From: Tubiluchus corallicola
Lineage: Eukaryota; Priapulida; Priapulimorpha; Priapulimorphida; Tubiluchidae
Reading direction: 5' to 3'
Assembly (NCBI GenBank): GCA_030141605.1
Contig: JAQGDQ010000108.1
Coordinates: forward strand, 250,001 to 314,000
Length of the DNA: 64,000 nucleotides
The position numbers and the translations under genes were made by a program. Position 1 is the stretch's first letter. Every line of letters begins with the position of its first letter. The notes under the pieces were generated by a model. The model saw only the letters and a program-made list of their open reading frames with translations, made no database searches and was not told the DNA's origin. Shown here one piece after another: positions 1-12,499 of this stretch.

Positions 1-3000
1 TAAAATCAGATTGTTGGATACCTCAGCTAATACTGCTCTTTCCCTAGTAATTTGCCATAAAAACAGACATGAGCAGCGAGCACACGAAGCACTTGAAGCA
101 CTTACGACGTAGCGATATAGTTGCACACTATATATAGCGTAAAAAGCCAAACTCAAGTTGAACTAACGAAAAGGTGCTAACTGCTTTATGGTGGTTAATT
201 AAATTTAATTAATTTTATAGGTAATCTGTAATTCTGTCTATATATTTGTTCATGCTCAAATGTAAACTCAACGAAAAAGATTGATAAAAAATGTTTTCAA
301 CTGCACTGTATTATAACAGGTAATTAGAATTTTATTTTAAGTCAAAAACTGAATTTAGCAATATAAAAAGTATCCAAATATCAATGGATTTTAAATGTCA
401 GACGGTTTATCAGCCTTCAACAAGCCAAACAAATGCAAGCACAGGAATTGTTAACCCGTTAGTAGGAGTTGGTTTACAATAAATTACCAATGTTTAAACT
501 TATTCAGAGCAAGGGTGTTTAAGGGCCCTAAAGCTGATTCAGACGAATACAAGTTCTAACAGAAATGAACATCTCTATAATGAACAGTTTCAAAACAGGA
601 ATGCGAAAGTCGCGTCACACCATATGCAGCGAGGCGTTTGTTTTGGCGATATATGTGCACGACTCACAAAGCATAAACCAAATAAATTTTGCAACAAGAG
701 CGCCCCCAACTTCTTGTTGACACGTAGTAGCGCCTCCACGCTAGGCGTTTTATTTGCGCATAGGTTTCATTGCCGTATCACCCACCTTACCAAAGCATGG
801 CTTCAAATATCCTAGAAGCTTAGAGGAATAATCCAAGACCACTGGCTTCCAATTACAGGCAGATTGAGAAACAGGCGGCTAATGAGCTGTTTTGATAATT
901 ATCTTCAGTCGTCTGGAAGAATGGATTTAATTGTCGAAGCTGATGAGGAAGAGCAGCGACAATAATGAGAGAAAAAACAGTTTTTCCTTGAAAGATTGCC
1001 GCCGAGAGGAAGAACTGAGGCTGTCAGAAAGTTGATTAGATATTTTGAAGATGCTCTGTGTGATTTGTTAGGAGTCACTAAAAAGTAGAAATATATATTC
1101 GTGCGACAGTTTGAAATTGTCTAGACATAAATATAAATCATAATGCAATTTAAAAAGCTACCACTAAAATGGAAAAACTAATCTTGGTATTGGAATTAAG
1201 ATTAATTAATGAGTCAATAAAAATTTTTGACCTATGCAATTTAATTAAGACACAGGGAAGTGGATTAATAAAAAATGAAGGCATGATTAGGATCCCAGAA
1301 AAAAGAACACCAAGCAAAAAAACGAAAACAGTAAATGAAAAGTAAAGAATATTATCAAAATTAAAAGATTACACAGCATTAAAAGTTAAAAAAGTTTCAA
1401 TGATATTTTATAGGTAATTTTACAGGTTTGTGTTTAAGAAATTGGCTCGCACGACCTTGCAACATTATCCTCTGGTCACAAGAGTTTACTAGATTTTTAT
1501 GTCAAACCCAGGGTACCTTTAATTCGAGAGCCAGATTTGCGAAAACTGAGGTTTATAAAAATTGGAGTGTTCAAAGACGACATGAAATCAGAATATCCAA
1601 CTTGAGATTCGAACTTGTTCAGATTCGATCATTAAATCGCTAGATGGAATTGAAATGACAGTTAAAAAGCATGCTTTTGTATTCACAAGAGTTTCTTTTT
1701 GGTCGGGTGTAATGGGATAACCAGTTACCACCCACTGGTGACGTCATTCCCAGTGATTGATATACGCGAGCTATGTTGTAATATGCGAGTTTGCGATAAA
1801 ATGTTTTTGAGACGATGGAAATGTTTGTTTCCCTAGTGTATTTGAGACGAGTTTAAATGAAGGAAAATTTCGTAGTGAACTGGTGACCAACCCCTATAAA
1901 CTAGCGGATTAGCTGTGAAGAAAAGCAAACCTGCGATATGTCATGCTGGATACATGACATTTAAGTTGCCTTTGTTAAGTGGCACCTCTTAAAGACATCC
2001 CTTGATAATGAGGCATCTTCTGGTCTTTCCAAGATTATCCAAATTGAGTAGGCCCGGGACCCTGTCCAGAATTTTAATGCTGGATTCTTGGGCAGAGTTG
2101 TAGGGGTTGTCAAGAAATGATTGCCCTCTCCCACCGTACAGAAGAAACCAAAACGAATAGATAAAAACCGACAAAACCATGAAAAGGAGCATTTAATTTT
2201 TTTAAGTATAAAGAGTTTTTATTTTAGTATCTACTGTCGTTATTCGCAGCTCTGGGGGCAACTCTACAGGATCACAAATTGAAAGGGGGGCGACTCATTT
2301 TAATTTCTGAATTGGACGGGTGCCTTCAAAAACTGCATTAATATTTGATTTCGACGACAAGTAGTTGAGGGAATTAAAAAAACAAATCAAAAGAAATATT
2401 ATAATAATTAGCATACCAAAAACACGTTTGTATCTACTTGTGATTATAGCTGAGCATTTCCTGAAATAAGGTGTTAATCTAGCCGCGTGAGCAAGTTTAA
2501 TCATCAGTCAAACAAGAGAAAGGAGCCAAGTTGTAGAAAGTTGGCAAACTAGAGTAAACTTATTGGCTCAATTAGTTAAGTAGAAAGGCAATCTAATTAA
2601 GTAAAAAAATAAGTAAAAACAGAGTATTCTACTTTCGGTTTGTTTGTGGTTTGGCAACAACTACAATGAATTTAAAAGCCAAAATTTTCTGGGCCCTTTC
2701 AGCGTACTTATTTCTTCAATATATTAAAAAGACCTCAGATTAAGATCATCCAGAAGACACCGAAAAGATTAAGGCCGGATTAGTGTCTCAGGCACCTCCT
2801 CGGAACACCTTGGGCTCATTTAAAACCTGTTACTCTGTTTCAATTTGGCGCCCCGATGTTAATTGTGTAACATACAACAGTGTCAAATTTGCCAGGCTCC
2901 TAACGAACTCAATTAAAACCCTACGGCTCATTTCCTGCGCTACATCTGGGCTTGATGAAGACACTGAACAGAACCGGATTACAGAAGCCCGTTTCATCAT

Positions 3001-4867
3001 CAAAAGTATGGCTTCCACGAGGGGCGTGTCTAGAAAACGATATAAATTTCAAAAATCACAGTGCTAAAAACAATTAATATTGTCGGACAATGATTAGTCA
3101 TATTTCAACAGTTGCGACACTATTTTAATTTCTCGGTCCTATGCAAATGAACCACGTGCAATTGGAGAAAGCAACAACAAAATGTGAGAGCAGGAAATAG
3201 TATTGTGCAACATTGAAAATACAAGCTACTTTATTATAGCTGAGTTATAGTAAGTTAAAAGTGCGATAATTTAGTTTAATAGTTTCATACGTGAACTTGC
3301 AGCTGCGTATATATTATATTAGCGGGAGGTCTGAGGACAGCCTCCTTTAATGTCTGCTACATTAGGTTTAGAAATTAGGTTTTCCCATTTACTTTGCGAA
3401 CCAAGTTGCTTGTGGTTGAAATCGCTTAAGAGCATAATCTCAGGGAAACCTTATTTTACGGAGTGATACTTAATTTTATGAACAAATAATTTTCTCCTTC
3501 GCAGTTCATTCAAGAATAAACTTTCTTGTTTTTGTTCTGTCTTTCATTGTTATAAAATATTTTAAGTAACTTCTTAACACCCTCTTAAAACACTACTGCA
3601 AACGTAGTGCTCTTGTTGGCTTCATTTTTTGTAGGAATGAAAATTATCATTCACAGCATATTTTAATTTGTTATTTATCATTTGCACAACGTTGGTATTA
3701 TGATGCTAATATGTCTAGTCTGTGCCATTTAATACTGCATTATTTGTTTTTAATTTTAAGATTTCGTCCTGCGGTCTAGTACTCCCGCAGAACGCTTCCA
3801 AAATACCTTATGTCACATTCATACTTGAATATCCGGTCATAAAGTAAGTTCTTTAATTATTTATTTGGAATTTATTTTTCTTTGCACTGGAATATAACAT
3901 CTATATGAAAATAGATGTATATATTACAAAGAATATATCATTTTAAATAAAAAAGCGAAATTTCGAGATTCTAAAGCGATTTAATAAAGAAACTGATCAA
4001 CTGATACTGATAGCATTGACTATACAATCATAATATTAATAATACAATAAATACAATATCAACATCTATTTTTTTTATTTTTGTAATCTTGATGTGCCAA
4101 GCATAAAATAAAATGTCATTAATAATATGCTATTTTTTACTTCCTAACAATCATGAATGGGTAAGCGCTGAAATATTTCTAATTTACTCTACAGGATTTA
4201 CGTGCAAAATAGATAATAATACTCGACTCTGTGATATTTTGAAATGAGCCTATTTTTAGTGTCCACAATGTATTTACATAAAAATCACTGGCATTATCTA
4301 AACTTATAATCATTATCACCACCTGTCTTGGATTTCCTGTACTGTGCATTCATTTACATATTACATACTGAGAAATAATTGTGGCTCTGTTTTAGTTTAA
4401 AATGATTTTAGTAAGCTAATCAAGCAACAAAGCAACATTAAAGCAACAACAACGTGTTGAAGATTAAGTGGAGATATTGAAGTTCAACCACACCGCAGTT
4501 GAATCTTGACTACCTACTTATGCAGCAATATTTTCTAACATTATTATAGCCCTGAGCTCTTTTCCTTTTCTGCTCTCCACTGTGCATTGTTTATTAAATT
4601 ACATGATTTGCACGCCTGCTTATCAAATACTTTCTGTACATATTGCTTAGGAAAATGCTGGCTGACTGCTAAATTGCTTTCCCTTGCCGAAGCCGCCTGT
4701 CGGATTAAGTTAGCCGCCCGTTTTATGATAATGAGGTTCGAAATCAGCTTACAGATTACGAGAGAAGCTGCAGTACGCAAAACAACATCTCATTTAGTTT
4801 TTTCTTAGCTTGACAACATTACTATCAAATTATTCGTTCGTTTATATAATTTATACAAAATTGGAAG
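1..4867. other. Intergenic, no gene seen
   Basis: AT-rich non-coding DNA. The longest open frames here (for example around 2783-3067, open on both strands) show no recognisable domain. A perfect CRE-type palindrome TGACGTCA lies at 1739-1746, and an octamer-like ATGCAAAT close to a CACGTG lies near 3140-3158. I cannot support any exon. Confidence 0.5.
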
Positions 4868-4876
4868 TGGATGAAA

Positions 4877-4922
4877 AGGATGACGACGATGATGACGACC
4901 ACGACGACGATGATGATGATGT
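4877..4922. repeat. Imperfect GAY trinucleotide repeat
   Basis: Run of GAC/GAT/CAC triplets, the same class as the much longer array in intron 3 of the receptor gene at 55.7-55.97 kb. Confidence 0.8.
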
Positions 4923-4925
4923 GTC

Positions 4926-6780
4926 GACTACATGATACTACATGATGGTGATGAGGACCGAAATAGTAGCAAGGACAAAAGACAAAAACAAGATTTATTT
5001 AACAGTCGCTCATTTAACAGACAGGCTATATAGCGACTTACGCCTACAATGACAGGTAAGAACGCAACACAAAAACTACGAATAACAGCTAGGGTATACG
5101 TCCTGGCGTTGGGAGCCGCTAGTCTCGAACTCAAGACTGCATGGTTGCAGTTCGAAATGAAAACCACTCGCCAAACCCAGCTACAATAGCAACTTTAATA
5201 GCAGCGCTACTACTGCAGTTAGTGCTGTCGTTGATTGATGGTGTAAGCAATGATGAAGATGTAACTGAAGACAATGACAATGATGATCATGACGGTAATA
5301 ATAATGACGAAAACTGAACGGATATTACAACGCTATCATAAATCAATGTTTTAAAGGATTCAGTCGGCGGTAACATAACCAAACGAGTAGTTAACGCTAT
5401 ACACAGACCTCGCAACGTACTTTGCACCTGTAGGCTAAAAGATAATGCTAAAATTCGTTTAAATGTCGTTTTATTTGTGTTACCCATCTCAGCTTTACAA
5501 GACGTAGTTCACGAAAATCTGAAAGCTACATGGTTTTCTTAATTTCTGAAAAATTAAATAAAATTTAATAACCTGTGGGTATTGTAATCGGTAACTATGT
5601 TTCGTGACTTTTTAATCCAGCACCCTTTTAGGTGCTGATTTTGACTGTTTTTAAGGCTATGCAACATTATGGTTCAAATTAGAATGCTAAAATTATCTCT
5701 GTATGTTTTCTGCTCCAAGCAAAATCTCCAACGTCAAAAAGTACAAAACTGACCGAATATTAAAATTTATTCTCTTTATTAAACAGTAAAATTCAGATTA
5801 AATTACCACCAAATCCAGCAAAACAGACTTAACTATTTGCATCTATTTTCTTAAATTTAGTACCAATGCAGCTTTATTTTTACGACTTCATAGATAATTA
5901 GGCCTAAATTCAGTTTAGTGTCAGTCTGGGTTAATACTTTTATAACAGCATGGATAATTGAATTAAATTAGAAATTTAATGCTAATATGTGGTCGTCCCA
6001 GTAAAATGTAGAAAAACAGACGCAATAATTATTGTCTTAGTAGTATCTGCAAATTCTATTTTAGTTGGTTTTAGGTTCTTCAAAGACAATGTTGTTTTTA
6101 CTGTTTCTTACTGTGTAATTTTGAAGATATAGTAACTTGTATGTTTGTAAACTAATGAATTTCATTCATTTAAAACGTCTGTAAGTTTTAACACTAGATT
6201 TTAGCTGCTCAAGGTATTTAGTTGAAGATACGGCGTAGAAATGATTCGCTGATTTCATAATAATGCATTATAAACACAAAATTACATGGTAGGATGCGTA
6301 TATTGTGTTACATTATATTGTATTCATATTGACCGGATTTTACATTCTCTGATTATAATAATTAACATACTGACTACATGTATAATAAATTGCAAACAGA
6401 TAACAAAAACAATGCGGAAATAAAGGTTTATTTTGTTGAATATCTTTGCGGCTCCATCAATTTACGAATTGGTCTCAATTTCATTTACTGCTTTCTTTAT
6501 TCCTACTCGTAGAGATATGGTGAAAATACTTCTGCTTGATCGCCAATATCGGTGATTTAATCCTGTTTTCTGGATGAGTTATCTTAATCCTTCTGTCTTT
6601 ATTAGTGCAAGACTACTTTCCAGAATCTAAATATATATTGTATCTCTGCCGTTTAATTAAACTGCAGGGTTAATTTCACGCTCAGATAGCCAACCTCTTG
6701 AAGCTATAACCGCAGCCAGTAGCCTAGCAATCTTTCATATTTTGCAAGTATGTATACATACCGTTCTGTTTTTTCTTCTT
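4926..6780. other. Intergenic, no gene seen
   Basis: AT-rich sequence without a supported gene. Around 5100-5165 there is a TTCGAA-containing stretch that superficially resembles a tRNA B box, but no tRNA fold goes with it. Confidence 0.5.
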
Positions 6781-6840
6781 TCTGTTATTCTTTCCTTCCT
6801 GCCTTCTTTAATTCCTTCTTTCCTTAATTTATTTATTTAG

Positions 6841-7132
6841 TCATTCATTGATTCATCCATTCGTTGATTCATTCATTCATTCATTCATTCATTCATTCAT
6901 TCATTCATTCATTCATTCATTCATTCATTCATTCATTCATTCATTCATTCATTCATTCATTCATTCATTCATTCATTCATTCATTCATTCATTCATTTAT
7001 TCATTCATTCATTCATTCATTCATTCATTCATTCATTCATTCATTCATTCGTTCATTCATCCATTGATTCATCCATTCATTCATTCATTCATTCATTCAT
7101 TCATTCATTCATTCATTCATTCATTCATTCAT

Positions 7133-7172
<40 letters not shown>

Positions 7173-7192
7173 TTTTTCTTTCTTTCTTTCAC
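6841..7192. repeat. (ATTC)n satellite passing into (TTTC)n
   Basis: About 290 bp of almost pure ATTC tetranucleotide with a few ATTG/ATCC/ATTT interruptions, followed from about 7133 by roughly 60 bp of TTTC. The 4-bp period gives repeating FIHSFIHS reading frames that are not genes. Imperfect ATTC runs recur at 31970-32035. Confidence 0.97.
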
Positions 7193-7261
7193 TCATTCAT
7201 TTTTTCATTCATTCATTTATTTACTCATTATTTTATTCATTTATTCATTAGCATAACATAA

Positions 7262-8195
7262 ATTAGCCACAATACTTGAGCAACACGAAATAACAAAACT
7301 CGAAAAGGAAGTTAAACTGGGTGCTTCCCCTTTTCCCATTTTTCTTAATGACAATGTTTAGATGTCCGGTTCACCAACACGATTACACCCCCATCTTACA
7401 AACCACCTCCTTGCAATCTTCTCTCCGTCTTTTAACACTCATAATCGAAAAAGCATCTATCTAAATATTGACAATAAAATCAGTATTCGAGTAGCGCGGG
7501 TAAATATTTTAATCTGTGCAAAAATTGTCTATCTGTTGTTAGCTTAGCTGTCATCCTAAGGTCGCAATGCGTGCTCTGACTGCTCGAGTGTGAATCAGTT
7601 CCTTAATCTGCGCTAAGAACCTTGTGCTGATATTTATTTCGAATCAACTTTTTAACGAAAGTTAGTTTAACAGGTAAGCAATAAACGGCAGAGCTAAGAC
7701 GACGTTTGACGAAGCAGATTAGAGAGGGTGTAAGACCAGTAACAATAGTTTGAGTGATTTGAGTGAAAGACTATTAGCGAGGCTGTGACGGATATGATCT
7801 CTTAAGAAACAAATGAATGCAAGAATTAGGGTGGTTACAATCGTGTGAAACAACTGCGTTTGACTTAGACAAACCGCAGCTGGCAGAGCTGAAATCCTTA
7901 AGAACTCTCAACTAGTGAACAGTTTTTCTTGGCATAAACCCATTTGCAAATAAAACACTTAGGAAAAGAAGAGCATCTCACTTCCTTTCTATCTCTCCCG
8001 TATCTTAGAGAGAGAGAGAGGCATCTATAATGCAAAAACGTCACACTTGAATTACTCTTAAAACTAATCTATTCACGTTTAACTTCTTTTGCTAGTTCTT
8101 AAATTCAGTAAATTTATTAAAGTAAATCTTCTGTAAAATCAAAATTCTGCCAGATGATTAGAAGTTTTGTAGGTGCCACCGCTAAAGTGATAAAC
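7262..8195. other. Intergenic, no gene seen
   Basis: No supported coding sequence. A short AG dinucleotide run lies near 8008-8022. Confidence 0.5.
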
Positions 8196-8343
8196 AATGT
8201 TTTCCATATTATGCACACCAAAGTGGCGCCATCCAATGACAAAAAAACACAATAATAAACTTGTGCTACTTTAATATCTCATTTACTTATAATGTTTTCA
8301 TATTATGCACACCATAGTGTCCATTCAATGACAAGAAAAGAAA
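8196..8343. repeat. Two-copy direct duplication, about 95-bp period
   Basis: Units at 8196-8250 and 8291-8343 share AATGTTTTC-CATATTATGCACACCA, then AGTG and CCAT, then CAATGACAA, with small indels. Two diverged copies are separated by about 40 bp. Confidence 0.8.
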
Positions 8344-8492
8344 ACAATGCAAAGCAGAATAATTCCTTAATTCTCGTTTACTTATTCGTTTACTCGTTTA
8401 GTAATTAAGATCCTAAAGAAAAGATTTGGGCAGACCTCCAATGTCAAAATTGTATCTGTACTAGCTACGTGTGTTGTTTGGAACTGGACTAG

Positions 8493-8504
8493 TGCGCATG
8501 CGCA
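8493..8504. promoter_or_regulatory. NRF1-like palindrome
   Basis: TGCGCATGCGCA is a perfect 12-bp palindrome matching the NRF1 consensus GCGCATGCGC, in AT-rich surroundings. A CGGAAG (ETS-type) word follows about 20 bp downstream, overlapping an ATG with a 22-codon open frame. No gene is recognisable downstream, so promoter function is only a possibility. Confidence 0.35.
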
Positions 8505-10431
8505 TCACGCAGATCTTAAGATGCGGAAGAGCTGTTGCGTCTTCATCAGAAACAATACAGCTTATTTAGAAACCTATAATTTAGCCTAATTACCCAGGAA
8601 ACGTAATACCTCGGTCCTCAAAACAAATTTACTTTGGTTTAACCAGGTCCTTTCAGGCGCCCTGTAAGTTGAGCCGATCAACAAGGCATTGACGTTTATT
8701 AACAAGGGGAATCAGGCCCTTCAGACTAATACTCTCTTTGAGAAACAATAGATTTACCGTAATCTGGATTTGGATTTATTGTTTACAAGATTATCTTCTT
8801 AAAGCGGCAGTGTATACATAGATTACCTTTAAGTGGTTACTTCAGAAAGTTGTCAACGTTTCAGGTCTGTTGTTATAATAGACTTCTGCTTGTACACAAA
8901 TTATATCATCGTCCAGCTCGCAAGAATGTGAAGCAAAGGTATTATTTGTTTTAATGAGGATTGCAACAGAAAGACGACGCTGATAATAAACTAATTTGCT
9001 TCACCTTCTTAGTAAGCCTATATTACATATCTATTAGCATATGTCTACACTTAATTGCAAGTTTCTTGTATTATAGTTTTCTGATTCTGAGTCAAGTAAT
9101 AGTTATTTCAGTAAAGTGTTAATTGTTAATTAAGTGTGAAGCTGAACGCCATATAAAAGACAAATATGTTAAGAGCTGTGTCTCTCAATTTGCCTTTTAC
9201 ATTGTCATTCAGTATGCTTGAATGTATTACGTGCAACCTTACGTGCAGTTTTACACTTAACTGTTTAAATTAAATAATAGCAGCTCCATACATGAATGAA
9301 ATACAATACGAAAATGGAGTTAAGAGATCTTTATTGAGAGACACAGCGTCTGTTGTATTGCATTCAATTTCACATTTAGCTAACATTAAACTCAGTTAAC
9401 TGCTACTTGACTCGTAAACCGAAAAACTGCAAAATTTCGCGGTAATTTTACATATTGTAATTTGGTCCTAATGAAACTTTACTTAAACTTCGATATTTTC
9501 AGAGCCAAATGCAAATAGCCCTCGCATGGAAAATTGAAATTGCACCGAGCTGAAACAGGGCACGCTTCTTGTATAAGCTATTACGCAAAACGTAATTAGT
9601 TTAACGAAAACTGATACCAACTATTATTTATCCCATAATCAGATAAATGAACATGTAAGGCAAGTCAACAATGACTTTATCATCATCCAATGCACTCGAG
9701 AGTTCGATCCGCGTGGGAAGACGAACCATTGTCACAATAAACTCGCCAAGCGTGCACGCAACCCGATCCCACAACCCACCGTCGGATAACACCCTTTCCG
9801 GATCGACATGATACACGATGTATTTAAATTCGTCCCTTAATTATTCATGTTCGGCCCGCCGGGCATTCAGTGTCGGACTGGATTAAAATGCCTTCAAGAA
9901 TTCATTGGTTACTTAATGGTTGTCTATATCAAAACAGATGGCACGGTTAACACTCTCCGGCTATGCGGGGTTTTCATGCAGAAATTTTTCAATCGATGTA
10001 CATGAATATTTATTGCACATTATGAGTTGCTTAGTTGATAATATTTGCTGTCCTTCAGTTAAGATGCATATTATCGTTTTATACGCACAGCTCTGACACG
10101 AAAAACGGTAATGAAGCCTGCGCAGAGTTGACGTTCTACACTCAGAATTCGACACCAACAGTATAAAATTATTATGAACGCGTTTATGTAACACCCTAGA
10201 CTCTTTTCTATTGTAGAATGAGACTCACATACCTCAACCGATTCAGTATCTCATCATAGAAAACAATCTTTGACATTGAATGAAGTTCCGATAGCGCCAC
10301 AATCATCTTCATTACGTAAATGCAGTCTTTGAGTAGTAGTCGTTTGCAGTGCAGTTTGTATTTTAGCTATAATGATTTTTGCAGTTAAGTATAGCAATTA
10401 TTGGTTTTAATTTTAATTGCGAAGTTGATAT
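8505..10431. other. Intergenic, no gene seen
   Basis: No coding signal that I can support. This lies 3' of the minus-strand CCDC166-like gene. Confidence 0.5.
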
Positions 10432-10437
10432 TTTATT
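10432..10437 (-). terminator. Polyadenylation signal AATAAA
   Basis: AATAAA on the minus strand, 40 nt beyond the stop codon of the CCDC166-like ORF. This is the more likely working signal for that transcript, because the other AATAAA (10476-10481) overlaps the stop codon itself. Confidence 0.5.
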
Positions 10438-10475
10438 TTGTTTAACATATGTTTCTGTCTAATGAGATGTGCATA

Positions 10476-10481
10476 TTTATT
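10476..10481 (-). terminator. AATAAA overlapping the stop codon
   Basis: The last codon and stop read CAA TAA, and the following bases complete AATAAA. If cleavage used this signal, the 3' UTR would be only some 10-30 nt. Confidence 0.35.
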
Positions 10482-11382
10482 GATCCATACATGTACAAGA
10501 ATCACAAGGATAACACTCTTCAGCACAGAATTTAGTCACGGCTTTGCTTTCCCCCGAATAGTCATCTGGCTTGTCCTTGATGGGTCTTTTGACTTCTTTG
10601 CTGAAAGCCAATTCTCTAGCCAGTACTTTGTTTTGTTCTTTCAGTAGAAGCTTCTTTTGGTTCAGCTCGTTCGTTTTTTCAAACAGATTTCTAAGTGTCT
10701 TTGTAAGACGCTTATTGTCGGATGCAGCTGCTTGTATGTGCTCCATTAAACAACGAGAGGCTTCCTTGTTGGCTTCTTTTGCCAGAGATCGTACCATCTC
10801 TTCAGCTTCTTTTTCGTAATTCTGTTTTTCATGTAAAAACTCTATTTTTAGTTTGTTTATCGTCTTTGCGTGTTCTGCCTCGCGCTCAATCATCTCCTTT
10901 TTTAAACTGGCTATCTTCTCTTCCTGGGCCTTTCGCAAAGCTTTATATGGTTCCAGTTCATGTAGCTGCTTTTCCAACTTTGACATCACACTTTCCAACT
11001 TATACTTCTCTAACTGATGTTCGTGCTTCTTCGTTTCAAACTCATCTAGTGCTTGTTTCATTTCCTGCGCTATCCGAGCTGCCTGCTGTTCATTTAATAT
11101 TTTGAGTGTGGAAATGTCCGCGTTCCTCTGATCATTTCTCTCTTCTATATATTTCATATACTCATTTGTTTCGTCATTGTTCCTCTCCAGTTCGTCACTC
11201 AGCCAGATCTTTTCAGCTCTTAACTCGGTCACATCGAATTTAACTTGACTTAACTCTTCCGTGAGCTCCTTTAACTCTTCTCTTAAACATTCTTCTCTGT
11301 AGGCGACAACTTTTGCTTGTTCAGCTTTACGACGAGCTTTTGCAAGTGCTTTCTTAGAGCTTTGCTTATTTTTCTTAAACAT
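10477..11382 (-). CDS. CCDC166-like coiled-coil protein (DUF4515), intronless
   Basis: Encodes 301 residues, almost entirely heptad-rich coiled coil (about residues 10-265), with no signal peptide or membrane segment. The pattern matches the DUF4515 proteins typified by vertebrate CCDC166: an N-terminal EELKELTEELSQ stretch, YMKYIEERNDQRNADI, then LEPYKAL, then FLHEKQNYEKEAEEMV with SLAKEANKEASR, and DNKRL near residue 215. Family function is poorly known. DUF4515 also occurs in the basal-body protein BBOF1, so a ciliary or basal-body role is an inference only. The tail is basic, then ends with five cysteines in the last 16 residues (CAEECYPCDSCTC). The ATG is the first after an in-frame TAA 36 nt upstream. 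The stop codon TAA sits inside an AATAAA. No intron is needed, and a LINE 3' remnant lies directly upstream on the same strand. Confidence 0.85.
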   Translation of the reverse strand: MFKKNKQSSKKALAKARRKAEQAKVVAYREECLREELKELTEELSQVKFDVTELRAEKIWLSDELERNNDETNEYMKYIEERNDQRNADISTLKILNEQQAARIAQEMKQALDEFETKKHEHQLEKYKLESVMSKLEKQLHELEPYKALRKAQEEKIASLKKEMIEREAEHAKTINKLKIEFLHEKQNYEKEAEEMVRSLAKEANKEASRCLMEHIQAAASDNKRLTKTLRNLFEKTNELNQKKLLLKEQNKVLARELAFSKEVKRPIKDKPDDYSGESKAVTKFCAEECYPCDSCTCMDQ

Positions 11383-11536
11383 TGTCGTTATAGATATATC
11401 TCTGAATGTTCTTTAATGCGCACAACTGCAGCCTTTTTCTTGTGTTAGTGCTGTTCTAAATGTAACCTACTGTGTCATTGTTGACTAAGATCTGTATTGT
11501 TTTTCGTCAACAATAGTTGTTCTTCTTTCTTCAAAG
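11383..11536 (-). promoter_or_regulatory. Presumed promoter/5' UTR of the CCDC166-like gene
   Basis: The 154 bp between the gene's ATG and the 3' end of the LINE remnant. It holds an AT-rich GATATATCTATA 9-20 nt before the ATG and a GTAGGTTAC that only partly resembles an RFX X-box. No clear TATA box at the usual spacing is visible, and the whole assignment rests on position. Confidence 0.3.
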
Positions 11537-12170
11537 TCTCATTCCACCTATTGTAGGCATTGAGGCATCAACATTTATCAGAGTATTCCAGCCACTTCTT
11601 TCTGCAGCTAACAGCGCAAGTTCTTCTCCTAAAGATAGATTTGGTTGAAGTTGTTGAACATCTTTATTTATCTTAGCAAAGTGGTTTTTTGCAAGCTTCT
11701 AAATCTTACCTTATGGCGATTCTTACTGGTGCTTCATTTGGTAATCTTAAAAGATGTCCTTGCCATCTTAATCTTCGGATCTTGACATTTGAACTCGAAG
11801 AATTTTTTTTCTTTCTGGTGTATAAATCTTCATTTTTGATTATGTATAGTCATCTTATCTTTGAAACTTTCCTTAGAAGACTTCTATGAAATGCTTTTCT
11901 TGAGTAATCGTTAAACCTCCAAGTTTCGCTGTTGAACATAAATATGCTGGTAATGTAAGGATTAAATAATCGAAGTCTTATGTTAAAACTTAATTTCTTG
12001 CTAGTTAATGCATTCTTGTGCTGAAGAAAAGCAGGCATTGATTGTTGCTTTCTATCTTTAATATCATCTTCGGTGTTTAGAAAGGTGCTTATGTACTTGC
12101 ACTTTTTTAAAGACTGATCACCGTCTCTTGCAATAACATATTCTTCTGTTTTAACTGGTTCACTTGAAGA
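11537..12170 (-). mobile_element. Degenerate non-LTR (LINE) reverse-transcriptase 3' fragment
   Basis: Read on the minus strand, one frame gives PVKTEEYVIARDGDQ, KKCKYISTFLNTEDDIKDR, then LTSKKLSFNIRLRLFNPYIT, SIFMFNSETW and AFHRSLLRKVSKIR. That is the classic order of the region after the LINE RT palm (KCKYLG, TRLRLFNAYI, LYNSETW, RLLRKV). It then reads through a TGA standing where tryptophan is expected in IRW, into RRLRWQGHLLRLPNEAP. After a frameshift near 11700 the C-terminal end LSLGEELALLAAERSGWNTL follows. With two in-frame stops and one frameshift the copy is dead. The endonuclease and palm domains are missing, so it is 5'-truncated, as usual for LINEs. Confidence 0.8.
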
Positions 12171-12499
12171 TTAATTCGGCTGTTATCGGTGACGCGCAAC
12201 AACTCGTTGAAAAACATCTTTTAGTGAGGATGCCTATATTTCAACAATAGTTAACGAAATAAAATGTTCATTCCAAAAAGTGGACTTTTGTCTGCGAGCT
12301 TACCTGTCAACAACATTTTTCAACCGCTGAATAATTACTCAAAATCTGACATACCCAAAACCGCACTAGGTGTAAGAATGAATTACAGACGAAAACTGCG
12401 GACATACCGACATTAAACTAAAGAAAGGGTTGTGGTTTTGCGGCAATAATTTGCTGAAGAAAAAGGAATTTCGTATAAAATGTTCTGTAAATATGAATG

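Noticed and set aside
2783-3067. Overlapping open frames on both strands
   Set aside because: No domain, no splice or promoter context; equal openness on both strands argues against coding.
5100-5165. tRNA-derived SINE
   Set aside because: Only a loose TTCGAA match; the A box lacks the required adenine and no Pol III stop follows.
6848-7261. 137-residue FIHS-repeat open frame
   Set aside because: Generated by the ATTC satellite; no coding constraint.
10571-11105. Plus-strand open frames opposite the CCDC166-like gene
   Set aside because: Antisense shadows of a well-supported coding sequence.
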